A stretch of 64,000 bases of DNA from NCBI GenBank assembly GCA_000723505.1, contig HG934468.1:2140798-2204797 (forward strand), given 5' to 3'. This document shows positions 26,340 through 35,036 of the stretch, one piece after another. This stretch comes from Mucinivorans hirudinis. GTDB taxonomy: Bacteria; Bacteroidota; Bacteroidia; Bacteroidales; Rikenellaceae. The notes beneath the pieces are model-generated. The model had not been told where the DNA came from, did not search any database, and saw nothing but the letters and a program-made list of their open reading frames with translations. How positions within the stretch are numbered: the stretch's first letter is position 1; every line of letters begins with the position of its first letter. The position numbers and the translations under genes were made by a program.

Positions 26340-27494
26340 TTATTTAGCAATTACGGGATAGGCATCCGCAACTTTCGTGCCATAACGGTAGTGAACGCCG
26401 GGTTGAGCGGTGAAAGATACGTTGCTTGCCGCCTCGAAAACCATAACTATGTCAGAGCCGCCGAATTGGAAGTATGAAATTTCCTCGCCCTTGCGAAGTG
26501 TCTGACCCACCTCGGCGGTAACGATTACCGAGGAAACCTGAGCCATACCCATAGGAAGGATTGCAACCAGACCGATTGGGGAGTCGAGGACTATCAGACC
26601 GCGAGTTTGCATAAATTCGTAGCCTGCCGAGTCGGGAGCATCGAACTTGCGCGACATTTTGAGCTTCTTTGGGGCATTGGGGTCGTCAGTTGCCGCCACG
26701 GCATTAACTTCGAGATATACGGTGCCTTGGATTACACGAGCCTCTACTACACGACCGGCTACGGGTGCGTGTTGGCGGTGATAGTCAAAGGTATTGAGGA
26801 ATGAGTGGGTGAAGTATCCGCCCACGAAACGGTCTTTATAGGGGCTGCCTTCCAATAGCTCCATAATGCGCCACTCCAAACCCTTGATGTTCACGTGAGA
26901 ATCCTCGCGAATCTCCCACTGACCGGCAAAGGTAGAGTCGGCAGGCTGAACGATGACTTTGGAGTCTTCGATGGCTGCAATGGGGCGACGACCCGGCTTG
27001 AGGTAGCGTCCAAAGAGTTGATTATAAGACTTCCAACCGCCACGTGGACGCGCTGCCTCGCTCATATTGTAGATTGTGCAGTCATAAAAACTCTTTTCGG
27101 ATTCGGGAGTCAGCGACTCGGGTGTATCCATAAATTCGCCTAAAGCATTTACGTAATCGACCATCCATTTTGAGAGCGGAGTCAATTCGGGCATCTTGTC
27201 GTGAGGAACGACTTTGTTTTGAAGCTCCAAAACTGGCGATTGGTCGAACAAGAAGTAGAACTTACAAACGTGTTCGTATACCACCCTGCCCGGAGCGTTC
27301 TCTGTCGGAGTCCAGTACAGCAGGTCGTTAATCCACTTATAGAAATCCTCAAGCGTCTTAATATCAGATAGCTGCTCAATATTGTAGGTTTGAGTTTTCT
27401 TGAATGCCTTCTCGAATTTCTCTTGCCAGTTGTGTTTTTCGATGAGCCCTAAAAGCTCGTTTACCACTGGGTGGTAGGTTGCATTTGTTTTCAT
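26340..27494 (-). CDS. Phosphatidylserine-decarboxylase-like (pyruvoyl-type) decarboxylase
   Basis: 384 residues. The C-terminal half has marks of the phosphatidylserine decarboxylase family: FDYHRQHAPVAGRV (D237, H239, H242) and the self-cleavage region KGEEISYFQFGGSDIVMVFE, where GGS (S347) replaces the common LGST and would yield the pyruvoyl group. The N-terminal 180 residues resemble the PSDC domain found in soluble members such as fungal PsiD tryptophan decarboxylase. There is no membrane anchor. Its place between a PLP decarboxylase and an amino-acid antiporter suggests an amino-acid substrate rather than phospholipid. I place the start at 27494; a longer frame overlaps the upstream gene. 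Confidence 0.82.
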   Translation of the reverse strand: MKTNATYHPVVNELLGLIEKHNWQEKFEKAFKKTQTYNIEQLSDIKTLEDFYKWINDLLYWTPTENAPGRVVYEHVCKFYFLFDQSPVLELQNKVVPHDKMPELTPLSKWMVDYVNALGEFMDTPESLTPESEKSFYDCTIYNMSEAARPRGGWKSYNQLFGRYLKPGRRPIAAIEDSKVIVQPADSTFAGQWEIREDSHVNIKGLEWRIMELLEGSPYKDRFVGGYFTHSFLNTFDYHRQHAPVAGRVVEARVIQGTVYLEVNAVAATDDPNAPKKLKMSRKFDAPDSAGYEFMQTRGLIVLDSPIGLVAILPMGMAQVSSVIVTAEVGQTLRKGEEISYFQFGGSDIVMVFEAASNVSFTAQPGVHYRYGTKVADAYPVIAK

Positions 27495-27532
27495 AGTGTT
27501 TATGGTTTTTTGTTTATTAGTCACTCGTGTTT

Positions 27533-29272
27533 TTACAATGTTTTCATCACCTCGTCCCGTGCAGCAACTACGCAATCCACAACGTGCTGCATAACTTCGG
27601 GCGTTACAAAGACATTCATCGGATAGGTCTTCAGGGCATATACAACCGCTTGGCTGTCTGTGCCGTCGCCATTGTATGACGTTGTGCGGAAACCTGTGCT
27701 GTATGCCATATGGGGAGTGAATTTGCCGTTCACCTTGTGTCCGTTCAAGTACCACTCGAATAGTTTCTCGCCGATGGCTGCCGTAAGTTCGTTGTTTCGG
27801 ATAAGCTCTGCACGGTGTGCGGGGTCTTCAATCTCTTTGCGATATTGGTCGTCACCATTTACGCCGTCTGCGTAGACGCGGAAGAGGGTGATAAATCCTG
27901 TATTGTCGGGGTCTGCACAGACAAAGTTTTTGTGCTTCTCGATAAGGTTTTGGAAGTAGTATCGTACTTCGAGGATGCCACCCAAAATTGCCTGCAAACC
28001 CTCCAATCCCAGGTATTTAAGAGTTGCCCACCCAGCCAGCGAGCCGGCGCCGCTACGCGAAACCTCCAGCGTATAGTACATTGGATTATATGGTGTCACC
28101 TCCTGTAGGTAGGCATACGAGCCACGGCGCATTATGGATTCAAACTCGGCTGAGTCGCGGTAGACAAAGCAACTGGAAGTGTAGGGCGCAAAACCGAACT
28201 TATGGAAATCCACACCGATGGCATCGGCATACTCGATACCCTTAATTATATCGAGGTTCTGTTTGAGAATTTCTATAACCTCGGGCGAAAAGCCGAGCGG
28301 ATTATTCTCGAAATCATAGTAGCGGAACACCATCCACGACCAACCTGCCACTGCATCGGCATATAGGAGTGCCTTGCCGTAACCCTTTGGGTTGGGGTAT
28401 TTGTCGAGAATCTCTCTTACGTGGGCAATAGGGTCGAAGACGCTTGCATCGGTTGTGCCCATTGTGCAGACCACAGAGGCGATAGGCGTGCCTGCCTCAA
28501 CCAACTCCTTCACCTTAGCCTCCAGCAGGGCTACATCCATTTGGTTTGTTTGCGGGTCAGTGGGTATCTGAACGATGTTGTCCATACCCAAGCCCGACCA
28601 GTCGGTAGCATTAGCCCTACAGTAGTGTGATTGTGTAGAAACCAGCACTTTGGCATCGGTGCGCACGCCCTTTTCGCGTGAATCGGGCAGAACTCGTGTC
28701 AGAGCGTATTTCACACCATAAAACCAACAACCGCTCCCTCCGTAAGTGTAGACACAGCCCGTGTTTTTGGGATTCCAACCAAAGAGGTTTCCAAGCATAC
28801 CTGCCGATTCCAATTCCGCTTTGTGAACGTTCCACGCAAATTCGCCCTCGATGATGTTTGGCATAAACATCAGCGGAAGGATTGAGGCTATGATACTTGC
28901 CGTATTGGGTTGAGGCCACACATTTGCCATTGTCAGCGGGCTGTTTACGTTGGGCATACCCTCGAAGAGTTTCACACATTCACCAATGACCTTGTCCAGC
29001 TCAGAGTGATTTTGGGGAATTGCGACATTCTTAACCTCGGGATAGGTGTACTCTAATTTAGAATTCTTGCCAAGGTAGGCAGGACCGCCCGGCTCCTGTT
29101 TGAGGTTGTCTACGAGTTTGATTGCCTCGGCTATACCCTTTGCTAAAGGGTCGTTTTCGTCACGATATGGTGAGGGAAACTCGGCGGTCATCAGTTCTCG
29201 GAACTTTGCCCATTTTGCATCTGCGGGTTCATCCTTGCCGCTGTGCCAAACTTTGTCGGTTGTTGTTTTCAT
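27533..29272 (-). CDS. PLP-dependent group II amino acid decarboxylase
   Basis: 579-residue cytoplasmic enzyme. PLP-site residues are recognisable: H216 in TQSHYCRANA (ring stacking), D306 in YADAVAGWSW (binds the pyridine nitrogen) and K358 in GVDFHKFGFAPYTSS (Schiff base). It is longer than GadB-type glutamate decarboxylases (about 465) and its lysine motif differs; length and the HKFGFAPY wording are nearer to tyrosine/aromatic-type decarboxylases such as enterococcal TyrDC. Substrate is undetermined. It starts 14 bp after the MFS gene and ends 38 bp before the PSD-like gene. Confidence 0.87.
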   Translation of the reverse strand: MKTTTDKVWHSGKDEPADAKWAKFRELMTAEFPSPYRDENDPLAKGIAEAIKLVDNLKQEPGGPAYLGKNSKLEYTYPEVKNVAIPQNHSELDKVIGECVKLFEGMPNVNSPLTMANVWPQPNTASIIASILPLMFMPNIIEGEFAWNVHKAELESAGMLGNLFGWNPKNTGCVYTYGGSGCWFYGVKYALTRVLPDSREKGVRTDAKVLVSTQSHYCRANATDWSGLGMDNIVQIPTDPQTNQMDVALLEAKVKELVEAGTPIASVVCTMGTTDASVFDPIAHVREILDKYPNPKGYGKALLYADAVAGWSWMVFRYYDFENNPLGFSPEVIEILKQNLDIIKGIEYADAIGVDFHKFGFAPYTSSCFVYRDSAEFESIMRRGSYAYLQEVTPYNPMYYTLEVSRSGAGSLAGWATLKYLGLEGLQAILGGILEVRYYFQNLIEKHKNFVCADPDNTGFITLFRVYADGVNGDDQYRKEIEDPAHRAELIRNNELTAAIGEKLFEWYLNGHKVNGKFTPHMAYSTGFRTTSYNGDGTDSQAVVYALKTYPMNVFVTPEVMQHVVDCVVAARDEVMKTL

Positions 29273-29286
29273 AGCTTTTTATACTA

Positions 29287-30492
29287 TTATTGTTCGATTG
29301 AAAATACAAAATGTCTACTCCTGATTGCAGCCCACGCTGCGGCTATGATTGCCAATATACTACAAATCAAAAATGGTGCCATACTATCGTTTTTTGTAGC
29401 AAATATTTCGTTGAGCAGAGTAACTATAAATGGTGCTATAACAATGGTTAGGTAGTTGATAGCCATCACCCAAGCCAGTGTTACGATTGTGCCTTTGGGG
29501 GTGGATGTTTGTGTGGCTTTGTCATAGACTAGGGGTTGGATAAAACCATAACCGAAACCTACGAGCAACACTGCTGCGCCGATGGGAATGGTGTGTGGGA
29601 GGAGTACTATTATGAGTAGTCCTGCGGCAATCATTGCCAAGGAGTATGCCACGGCAAAACGTCCGTAGAATTTTCTCAGGCGATTCATCCCCAATCCCGG
29701 AGCCATAATGGCAAGGAAGAGCAGGGATGTGAGTATGCCCGAGGTTGTGCTGTCGGGAACAATGAATGAGAGGTTGAGAATCACAATCACAGCCACATAC
29801 CCCGCCACCAAGTAGAGTAACATTGTGCCCGCAAGTGCCCCGAAGTTGTAGTTTCTGCCCGGCTTTACCACTGTATTTGCCATCTTGGCATCATTGATTT
29901 GAGCCTGCTTTTCGGGGCTGATAGCGGGCTTCTCCAAGAAGCGTGCCATAATGAGTGCGAATACCGGTAACAGGTAGACAACGAATGGCAGATGCCAATT
30001 TACCCCTGCCAACCATCCTGTTACCAGTGTTGCTATCACCAATGTGAGATTTGCGATAGCCGAACTTATGCCCAACTGTGCGGTGCGATATTTGCCTACG
30101 AAAAATTCGGCTATAAAGCCTGTCGAAAGCGGAATAATCATACCCGCCCCCGCACCAAGGATGGTGCTCAGGATGATTAACTCACCAATGGATGTTGCGA
30201 AGATACAGAGAGAACCACTTATAAGGAATATTATTAGCCCAATAATAAGCATCCTAACTTTGTTGTACCCCACTGATAGGTAGCCCGAAAGCAGTATAAA
30301 TGGAATAATGAGTAGCGAGGGGATAGAGGATAGCATCTCAATCTCGAGCTTAGTGGCATCCGGAAATATTTTTGTGAGGCTGCCCAGAATGGGCGAGACC
30401 GCTAATCCCGGCAGCGAGATGATTGCCGAAATTGTCCACACAGAGACGAGTGTTCTCAGGGTTATTTTTCCCTGACCTGTTTCGATTTGCAC
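29287..30492 (-). CDS. Major facilitator superfamily transporter
   Basis: 401 residues, about 12 transmembrane helices, with the loop between helices 2 and 3 reading GYLSVGYNKVRML, a loose form of the MFS motif A. It is first in the operon, 14 bp before the decarboxylase. It could import the amino acid or export an amine, giving this cluster a second carrier besides the APC antiporter. Specificity cannot be told from sequence. Confidence 0.85.
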   Translation of the reverse strand: MQIETGQGKITLRTLVSVWTISAIISLPGLAVSPILGSLTKIFPDATKLEIEMLSSIPSLLIIPFILLSGYLSVGYNKVRMLIIGLIIFLISGSLCIFATSIGELIILSTILGAGAGMIIPLSTGFIAEFFVGKYRTAQLGISSAIANLTLVIATLVTGWLAGVNWHLPFVVYLLPVFALIMARFLEKPAISPEKQAQINDAKMANTVVKPGRNYNFGALAGTMLLYLVAGYVAVIVILNLSFIVPDSTTSGILTSLLFLAIMAPGLGMNRLRKFYGRFAVAYSLAMIAAGLLIIVLLPHTIPIGAAVLLVGFGYGFIQPLVYDKATQTSTPKGTIVTLAWVMAINYLTIVIAPFIVTLLNEIFATKNDSMAPFLICSILAIIAAAWAAIRSRHFVFSIEQ

Positions 30493-30552
30493 AGCTCTTT
30501 TTTATAGAGCGGCTGTGCAATTATTGTGCCAAAGTTGAAATAATACTCTTTT

Positions 30553-30647
30553 TTAAGGGGGCTTCTAAAAATTCCAAAACAACCAACTGAACGTTACTCT
30601 GAACAATCTCAAGGTGGTGATTTACCAACTTTTAGAAGCCGTCTTAA
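30553..30647. repeat. Palindromic element with 18-bp inverted ends
   Basis: TTAAGGGGGCTTCTAAAA (30553-30570) and its near-complement TTTTAGAAGCCGTCTTAA (30630-30647) bound a 95-bp element with two mismatches between the arms. No reading frame is inside. It is 47 bp from the rnfG-proximal hairpin, which uses the same arm sequence, and an isolated arm is at 4190. Confidence 0.65.
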
Positions 30648-30693
30648 TCGTTCTTGCCCATTTTTAAGACTCCTTCTCTTTGGAATTGGCGCA

Positions 30694-30761
30694 CCCCACT
30701 TAGCATTTAAGGGGACTTCTAACAATCAATTATTAGAAGCCCCCTTAAATACTAAGTAGGG
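30694..30761 (-). terminator. 29-bp hairpin at the 3' end of the rnf operon
   Basis: Arms 30694-30722 and 30733-30761 pair over 29 bp with a 10-nt loop. As plus-strand DNA there are three mismatches (C/A, C/A, A/C); in the minus-strand transcript all three become G-U wobbles, so the RNA stem is unbroken. It lies 18 bp past the rnfG stop. There is no long U run, so it may protect or process the 3' end as well as terminate. Confidence 0.6.
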
Positions 30762-30778
30762 AAAAGAATTATTACTAC

Positions 30779-31339
30779 TTACAATCCCTTAAAGATATTG
30801 TACGCTCTCTCCACCGCATCGCAGTATGCCCGTGAGGTGATTGTAGAGGCGGTAATGGCATCCACATCGCCGCCATCTTTTTTGACTGCAAGTTTATAGT
30901 CGGCAAGATTCTTGCCCTCGAACTGTACCGAGAAATTAGACTTCGACTTTTCGATTTTATCACCCAGACCCGGTGTCTCCTTCTGCTCGATGACCGACAC
31001 TGCGTTGATAGCACCCTCTTTCGATATGCCGACCATCAAAATTATCTTACCCCCGAAACCATTCTTCGAGAATGTTTCGATGGCATACCCTCTCAACTCC
31101 CCCCCCACCTTGGCGGGATAGATTCGCACCTGCTCGCCATCCACCTCCTTGGTGATAACCTCAGCCGAAGGGTCATTGTCGAAAGTGGGCATCACCTCTT
31201 TGATAGCGTTGTTGGTCTTTGCCACCTTCGCCGCTGCAATAGGCTGCTCGGTAAGCATATAGACCCCTCCAACAGCCCCTGCCGCCACCAAGGTAATCAC
31301 CAGCAGCACCAATACCATATTTCTTAAATTACTTTCCAT
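30779..31339 (-). CDS. rnfG: Rnf electron transport complex subunit RnfG
   Basis: Periplasm-facing flavoprotein subunit of Rnf. 186 residues with one N-terminal helix (about 8-29) and the covalent FMN site DAITASTITSRAY, with T166 as the expected attachment residue. ETPGLGDKI is also typical. It starts 3 bp after the PIN-domain gene, which separates it from rnfD; in most Bacteroidetes it follows rnfD directly. Confidence 0.94.
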   Translation of the reverse strand: MESNLRNMVLVLLVITLVAAGAVGGVYMLTEQPIAAAKVAKTNNAIKEVMPTFDNDPSAEVITKEVDGEQVRIYPAKVGGELRGYAIETFSKNGFGGKIILMVGISKEGAINAVSVIEQKETPGLGDKIEKSKSNFSVQFEGKNLADYKLAVKKDGGDVDAITASTITSRAYCDAVERAYNIFKGL

Positions 31340-31342
31340 ATC

Positions 31343-31861
31343 TTATTTTTGATTTCTCCGCGGTTGAATTATTGATTGTTTCTTTTTTGGCTCGTAAGAT
31401 TTTAATCCTTCATCGCCCGTAAAAATTACTACTTCGTGAATTATCGGCATTTTATTGTAGAAATTAGCAACATCAACAATAGAAGCATCACCGTATGAGT
31501 GGTCTGAGTTAATGTTCTCTCTCCATCTTTTTGCTACCATTTTCAGGTTTTCGCCTTCCCACAGAATACTTTGTTTAGAAAACGCTGCCCAAGGCGAAAG
31601 ACCATTCACTGTATCGTTAATCCAATTTTCAAATTTTGTTGCAATATGATGTTTATCACCCGGACACTGACTAATATGATTTCCTGTCTCGATTATGGCT
31701 GCAAGAGGTAATACCAAAATGGAATTTTCGGACAGAGCCTTCTCAATTTCCGTCTTAACCTTGTTGTAATCATAAATCACCTCTCCTTTACCACAAGTCT
31801 CTTTCTTTGGTACTTGCAACCATACACAAAGAATTGATGTGTCTAAAATAATCGCCTTCAT
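31343..31861 (-). CDS. PIN-domain protein, partner of the AAA ATPase
   Basis: 172 residues with a PIN-nuclease pattern: D7 in IILDTSILCVWL, E58 in AAIIETGNHI, D125 and D130 in HSYGDASIVDVANFY, and D150 in VIFTGDEGLKSY. Four acidic groups in this order normally bind the metal for RNA or DNA cleavage. It begins 4 bp after the ATPase gene and ends 3 bp before rnfG. The pair is built like two-gene defence modules in which an OLD/RecF-like ATPase controls a toxic nuclease; I do not recognise it as a named system. No typical small antitoxin precedes it. Confidence 0.7.
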   Translation of the reverse strand: MKAIILDTSILCVWLQVPKKETCGKGEVIYDYNKVKTEIEKALSENSILVLPLAAIIETGNHISQCPGDKHHIATKFENWINDTVNGLSPWAAFSKQSILWEGENLKMVAKRWRENINSDHSYGDASIVDVANFYNKMPIIHEVVIFTGDEGLKSYEPKKKQSIIQPRRNQK

Positions 31862-31865
31862 AGCA

Positions 31866-33086
31866 CTATTTTATTTTGTTGATAGTCATCAATTCCCCTA
31901 CTGAATATGTCGCAAGTAGTTTTGGTAGCATCTCCATATCTTCTAATAACTTTATTTGGCTATTACCTGTCTCGTTGTTTCTGTTGATGTATTGAATAAA
32001 TGGTATCATCTCAACTTCAAGAGCATCAATTAGAGCAGGATTGTGCGTTGTGCATAATACATCAATTTTTCTTTGAGCACCTAGCTCCTTTAACATTGCC
32101 ACAAGGTTCTTTGCTCTGGAAGGGTGCAAGCCATTATCAATCTCCTCTATAATAAGCAGACTACCCTCCTTGCCCAAAATCAATGCCGTTATTATGGCTA
32201 AAAATCTTAACGTTCCATCCGACATCCCACTCGCATCTACAATATTTTTTTGACTCTCTGTCCAGCCTTCCTCACAATACAACATTGCATAATTCTGAAA
32301 TAGACCGGTTTTTTCAGCCCATACCTTATTAATATCGCTCTCGGGCAACGGTTTCAAATATTTAGTCAATAAACCTTCAACTCTCTCTTTTTCGGCTTCA
32401 TTTAGAGCCGCCAGTACTCCTGCTATATTTTTGGCATCGCTTCTTAAACTTCCATCCAAGAGAGAGACATCACGCATATTTGATGGAATTGGGTCGAGTA
32501 TGAAAATATCTTGCAAGGCACTTTTTACAATAGCAGCAGCTTCTTTAATCTCTTTGAGAACCGGTAATTTATCTACCTGACTAAGCGTGCTATATGCTCT
32601 ATTCATATCTATTCTCTTGGGCTTACCCTGGCGAGCACTATACCAATAGACCACCATAACCGGAGACCCCTCACCGACTGAGTAGTATAACTGCCGAGTT
32701 TTCACTTGGGATTTTTCACCTTTTGCAACTATCCACAAACTCTCATAAGATAACTCGACACTTTTTTCACTATTCCTCTTAAGTTTAATTTCATACTTAT
32801 AATCGAAGTTTTTACTTTCTGAATCTACCAATACCGAAAGCGTGCAATCATCTGCACCTTTTCTAATAAACCACTCTGAACCACCACGAATGGGCGTTGT
32901 TACTTGGTCGCCGGAAATAGCACTCTGAATAGATAGACCCATTGCACTCCTGAATAACATTAGAAAAGCATCCAAAATATTGGACTTTCCACTCGCATTT
33001 GTCCCAATGATAATAGTCAAAGGATCAATGTAGAGTATAGAATTATCAAAACTCTTCCAATTATTGATATGTAACTCCTTTATCAT
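31866..33086 (-). CDS. AAA_21/OLD-like ATPase of a putative defence pair
   Basis: 406 residues. Walker A GTNASGKS (28-35), ABC-like signature SGMSDGTLR (286-294), Walker B LLIIEEID (310-317) and a switch histidine in CTTHNPALIDA (H348) place it among SMC/RecF/OLD-type ATPases of the AAA_15/AAA_21 group. Residues 50-200 are a strand-rich insertion instead of a long coiled coil. There is no C-terminal TOPRIM domain; the next gene may supply the nuclease. The start overlaps the rnfD stop by 4 bp (ATGA), so it is translationally coupled to an Rnf subunit. Confidence 0.85.
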   Translation of the reverse strand: MIKELHINNWKSFDNSILYIDPLTIIIGTNASGKSNILDAFLMLFRSAMGLSIQSAISGDQVTTPIRGGSEWFIRKGADDCTLSVLVDSESKNFDYKYEIKLKRNSEKSVELSYESLWIVAKGEKSQVKTRQLYYSVGEGSPVMVVYWYSARQGKPKRIDMNRAYSTLSQVDKLPVLKEIKEAAAIVKSALQDIFILDPIPSNMRDVSLLDGSLRSDAKNIAGVLAALNEAEKERVEGLLTKYLKPLPESDINKVWAEKTGLFQNYAMLYCEEGWTESQKNIVDASGMSDGTLRFLAIITALILGKEGSLLIIEEIDNGLHPSRAKNLVAMLKELGAQRKIDVLCTTHNPALIDALEVEMIPFIQYINRNNETGNSQIKLLEDMEMLPKLLATYSVGELMTINKIK

Positions 33087-34057
33087 CTCTTTATTTTTTC
33101 GCCAAATCGCTTAGGCTTAATATACATATTAATCAGCGGAACGCAGGCGTTCATAATCAGAATTGCGAACGAAATACCTTCGGGATATGCGCCCCATACG
33201 CGTATAAGAATGGTTATCAATCCAATACCGGCTCCGTAGACCAACATTCCGGCACGGCTCATTGGCGAGGTAACATAGTCAGTCGCCATATATACTGCCC
33301 CCAGCAGAGCACCACCCGCGAAGATATGGAAAAGAGGATTAACATAATGTAACGGGTCTACCAACCACAGTACTGAGGCGAAAATTGCCATCGTCGAGAG
33401 CACGGCAACCGGTATGTGCCAAGTGATTATCTTTCTGAATAACAATACCAAACCACCAAATATTATCAGCAGCCCCGCAATTTCGCCCAGCGAGCCATCC
33501 TTGAATCCCATTATCATATCTGAGATTCCTCCTGCCGGAATAATCTCCGTGAGGGGTTTACCTTGGCGAAGTGCCTCTTTCACGAAACCAAGTGGGGTAG
33601 CACCCGTGAAGCCATCCACGGTTGCACCCGCCATCTCGAAAGAGGTCATCTGCACAGGAAACGAAATCAACAAAAAGACCCGCCCCACCAACGCCGGATT
33701 GAAGAGGTTTTTGCCCAAACCTCCGAAACTCATCTTGCCGATGCCGATGGCAACTGCTGAGCCGAGCACAACAAGCCAGATGGGAATGGTTGCCGGCAGG
33801 TTGAACGCCAACAAAAGCCCCGTCAGCGCAGCCGACCAGTCGGAAAGCGTATTTCCTATTTTTAATAGATATTTACCTATCAAAAATTCAAAAACCATAC
33901 AGGAGAGCACCGCAACTGCCGTTACATAGATTGCCTGTAAACCGTAGATAAAGACCGAAAATGCAAAGACGGGCAGCAGCGTAAGCACTACCGTGAGCAT
34001 AATTTTCTTCGTCGAGTCGCCACCGTGCAGGTGGGGCGAGGGGGAAACTATCTTCAT
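33083..34057 (-). CDS. rnfD: Rnf electron transport complex subunit RnfD
   Basis: Membrane flavoprotein subunit, 324 residues, about nine helices. The N-terminal SPSPHLHGGDSTKKIM and the covalent FMN motif DGFTGATPLG (T154) are diagnostic. It is preceded by the DNA methyltransferase gene (33 bp gap) and followed, with a 4-bp overlap, by the AAA ATPase gene. Confidence 0.95.
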   Translation of the reverse strand: MKIVSPSPHLHGGDSTKKIMLTVVLTLLPVFAFSVFIYGLQAIYVTAVAVLSCMVFEFLIGKYLLKIGNTLSDWSAALTGLLLAFNLPATIPIWLVVLGSAVAIGIGKMSFGGLGKNLFNPALVGRVFLLISFPVQMTSFEMAGATVDGFTGATPLGFVKEALRQGKPLTEIIPAGGISDMIMGFKDGSLGEIAGLLIIFGGLVLLFRKIITWHIPVAVLSTMAIFASVLWLVDPLHYVNPLFHIFAGGALLGAVYMATDYVTSPMSRAGMLVYGAGIGLITILIRVWGAYPEGISFAILIMNACVPLINMYIKPKRFGEKIKR

Positions 34058-34090
34058 ATTTTTTTGAAAGTCAATGTTATTATTTGTTTA

Positions 34091-35032
34091 TTAGAGCTTT
34101 TGGGCTGACAAGCTGTTCCGTTCCCAAAACACCCCGTTCGCATAACCTTGAATAGTGCTGTCAAAAGCGACCATCGCAAGTCGTTTTTGGGCAATCAGTG
34201 CATACTCTCTGTTTATTTCGACTCCGCAAAACCGTCTGCCAAGTTTCTTTGCCACAACCGATGTTGTACCACTACCCAAAAAAGGGTCAAATACAACTCC
34301 ATCCTTCGGAGAACTTGCCAGTATCAATTTAGCTATCAGCTTTTCCGGTTTCTGTGTCGGGTGTTCGGTATTCTCCGGCATCGACCAATAGGGCACTGTG
34401 ATGTCGTCCCAAAAGTTGGAGGGATGAGTCAATCTGAAATTTCCATCCTCTTCCTGCTGCCAATCTTTTGGTTTACCCTCTACTCGGTATAGGGCAATCA
34501 CCCTGCGCTTTATCTTCACCGAATCTACATCGAAATAATAATCCTTTGGATTTTTGACTGCAAACCAAATATCCTCCATCGAATTTTTCCAATTCGAGGC
34601 TGCCCCTCGCCCTTTTTCGCGCTGCCACGTTATACGATTCAACACAGTAAGTTCCTCTTCAATCACCTCTTGCATTGCCGATGTCGAACGCCAATCTCCA
34701 CACATATATAGAGTTCCATTAGGCTTTAACAACCGACAAACCCTACCAAACCAACTTTTTAAGTATTTATAATAATCGTCGGACGAAGAGGCTTTGAAAT
34801 CCAATCCATTAAAGTTTTTTGAGAGGTTATAGGGTGGGTCTATAATTATCAAGTCGGCAAATTCGGCGGGTAGTGATTCCAAAACTTCAAACAAATCAGC
34901 ACAAATAGTCTTGTTGGTCACCTCATCTTTAGTGTAACTTTTCTTTGCAAACAACAAATCCCCCTCGTAGATTTTATCCTCTGGGGTAATATAAATTGTC
35001 TTATTCCTCGGCGAAATGTCTTTCTGCGGCAT
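34091..35032 (-). CDS. Site-specific DNA methyltransferase, beta-class N6A/N4C type
   Basis: 313 residues. The catalytic motif IDPPYNL (65-71) comes before the AdoMet-binding motifs HPTQKPEKLI (about 223) and FDPFLGSGTT (248-257), the order of beta-class amino-methyltransferases. DPPY favours adenine methylation. No restriction endonuclease gene adjoins it, so it is either solitary or works with the nearby ATPase/PIN pair. It lies between rnfC (4 bp upstream) and rnfD, in the same orientation. The recognition sequence cannot be predicted. Confidence 0.88.
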   Translation of the reverse strand: MPQKDISPRNKTIYITPEDKIYEGDLLFAKKSYTKDEVTNKTICADLFEVLESLPAEFADLIIIDPPYNLSKNFNGLDFKASSSDDYYKYLKSWFGRVCRLLKPNGTLYMCGDWRSTSAMQEVIEEELTVLNRITWQREKGRGAASNWKNSMEDIWFAVKNPKDYYFDVDSVKIKRRVIALYRVEGKPKDWQQEEDGNFRLTHPSNFWDDITVPYWSMPENTEHPTQKPEKLIAKLILASSPKDGVVFDPFLGSGTTSVVAKKLGRRFCGVEINREYALIAQKRLAMVAFDSTIQGYANGVFWERNSLSAQKL

Positions 35033-35036
35033 AAAT

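Noticed and set aside
27495-27755. N-terminal extension of the PSD-like protein
   Set aside because: It overlaps the decarboxylase gene in another frame and has no similarity; the protein starts at 27494.
27533-29272. Classical GadB glutamate decarboxylase
   Set aside because: The protein is over 100 residues longer and its PLP-lysine motif (DFHKFG) differs from that of GadB, so only the group II family is called.
31343-31861. VapBC-type toxin-antitoxin pair
   Set aside because: The PIN gene follows a large ATPase, not a small DNA-binding antitoxin, and is longer than usual VapC.
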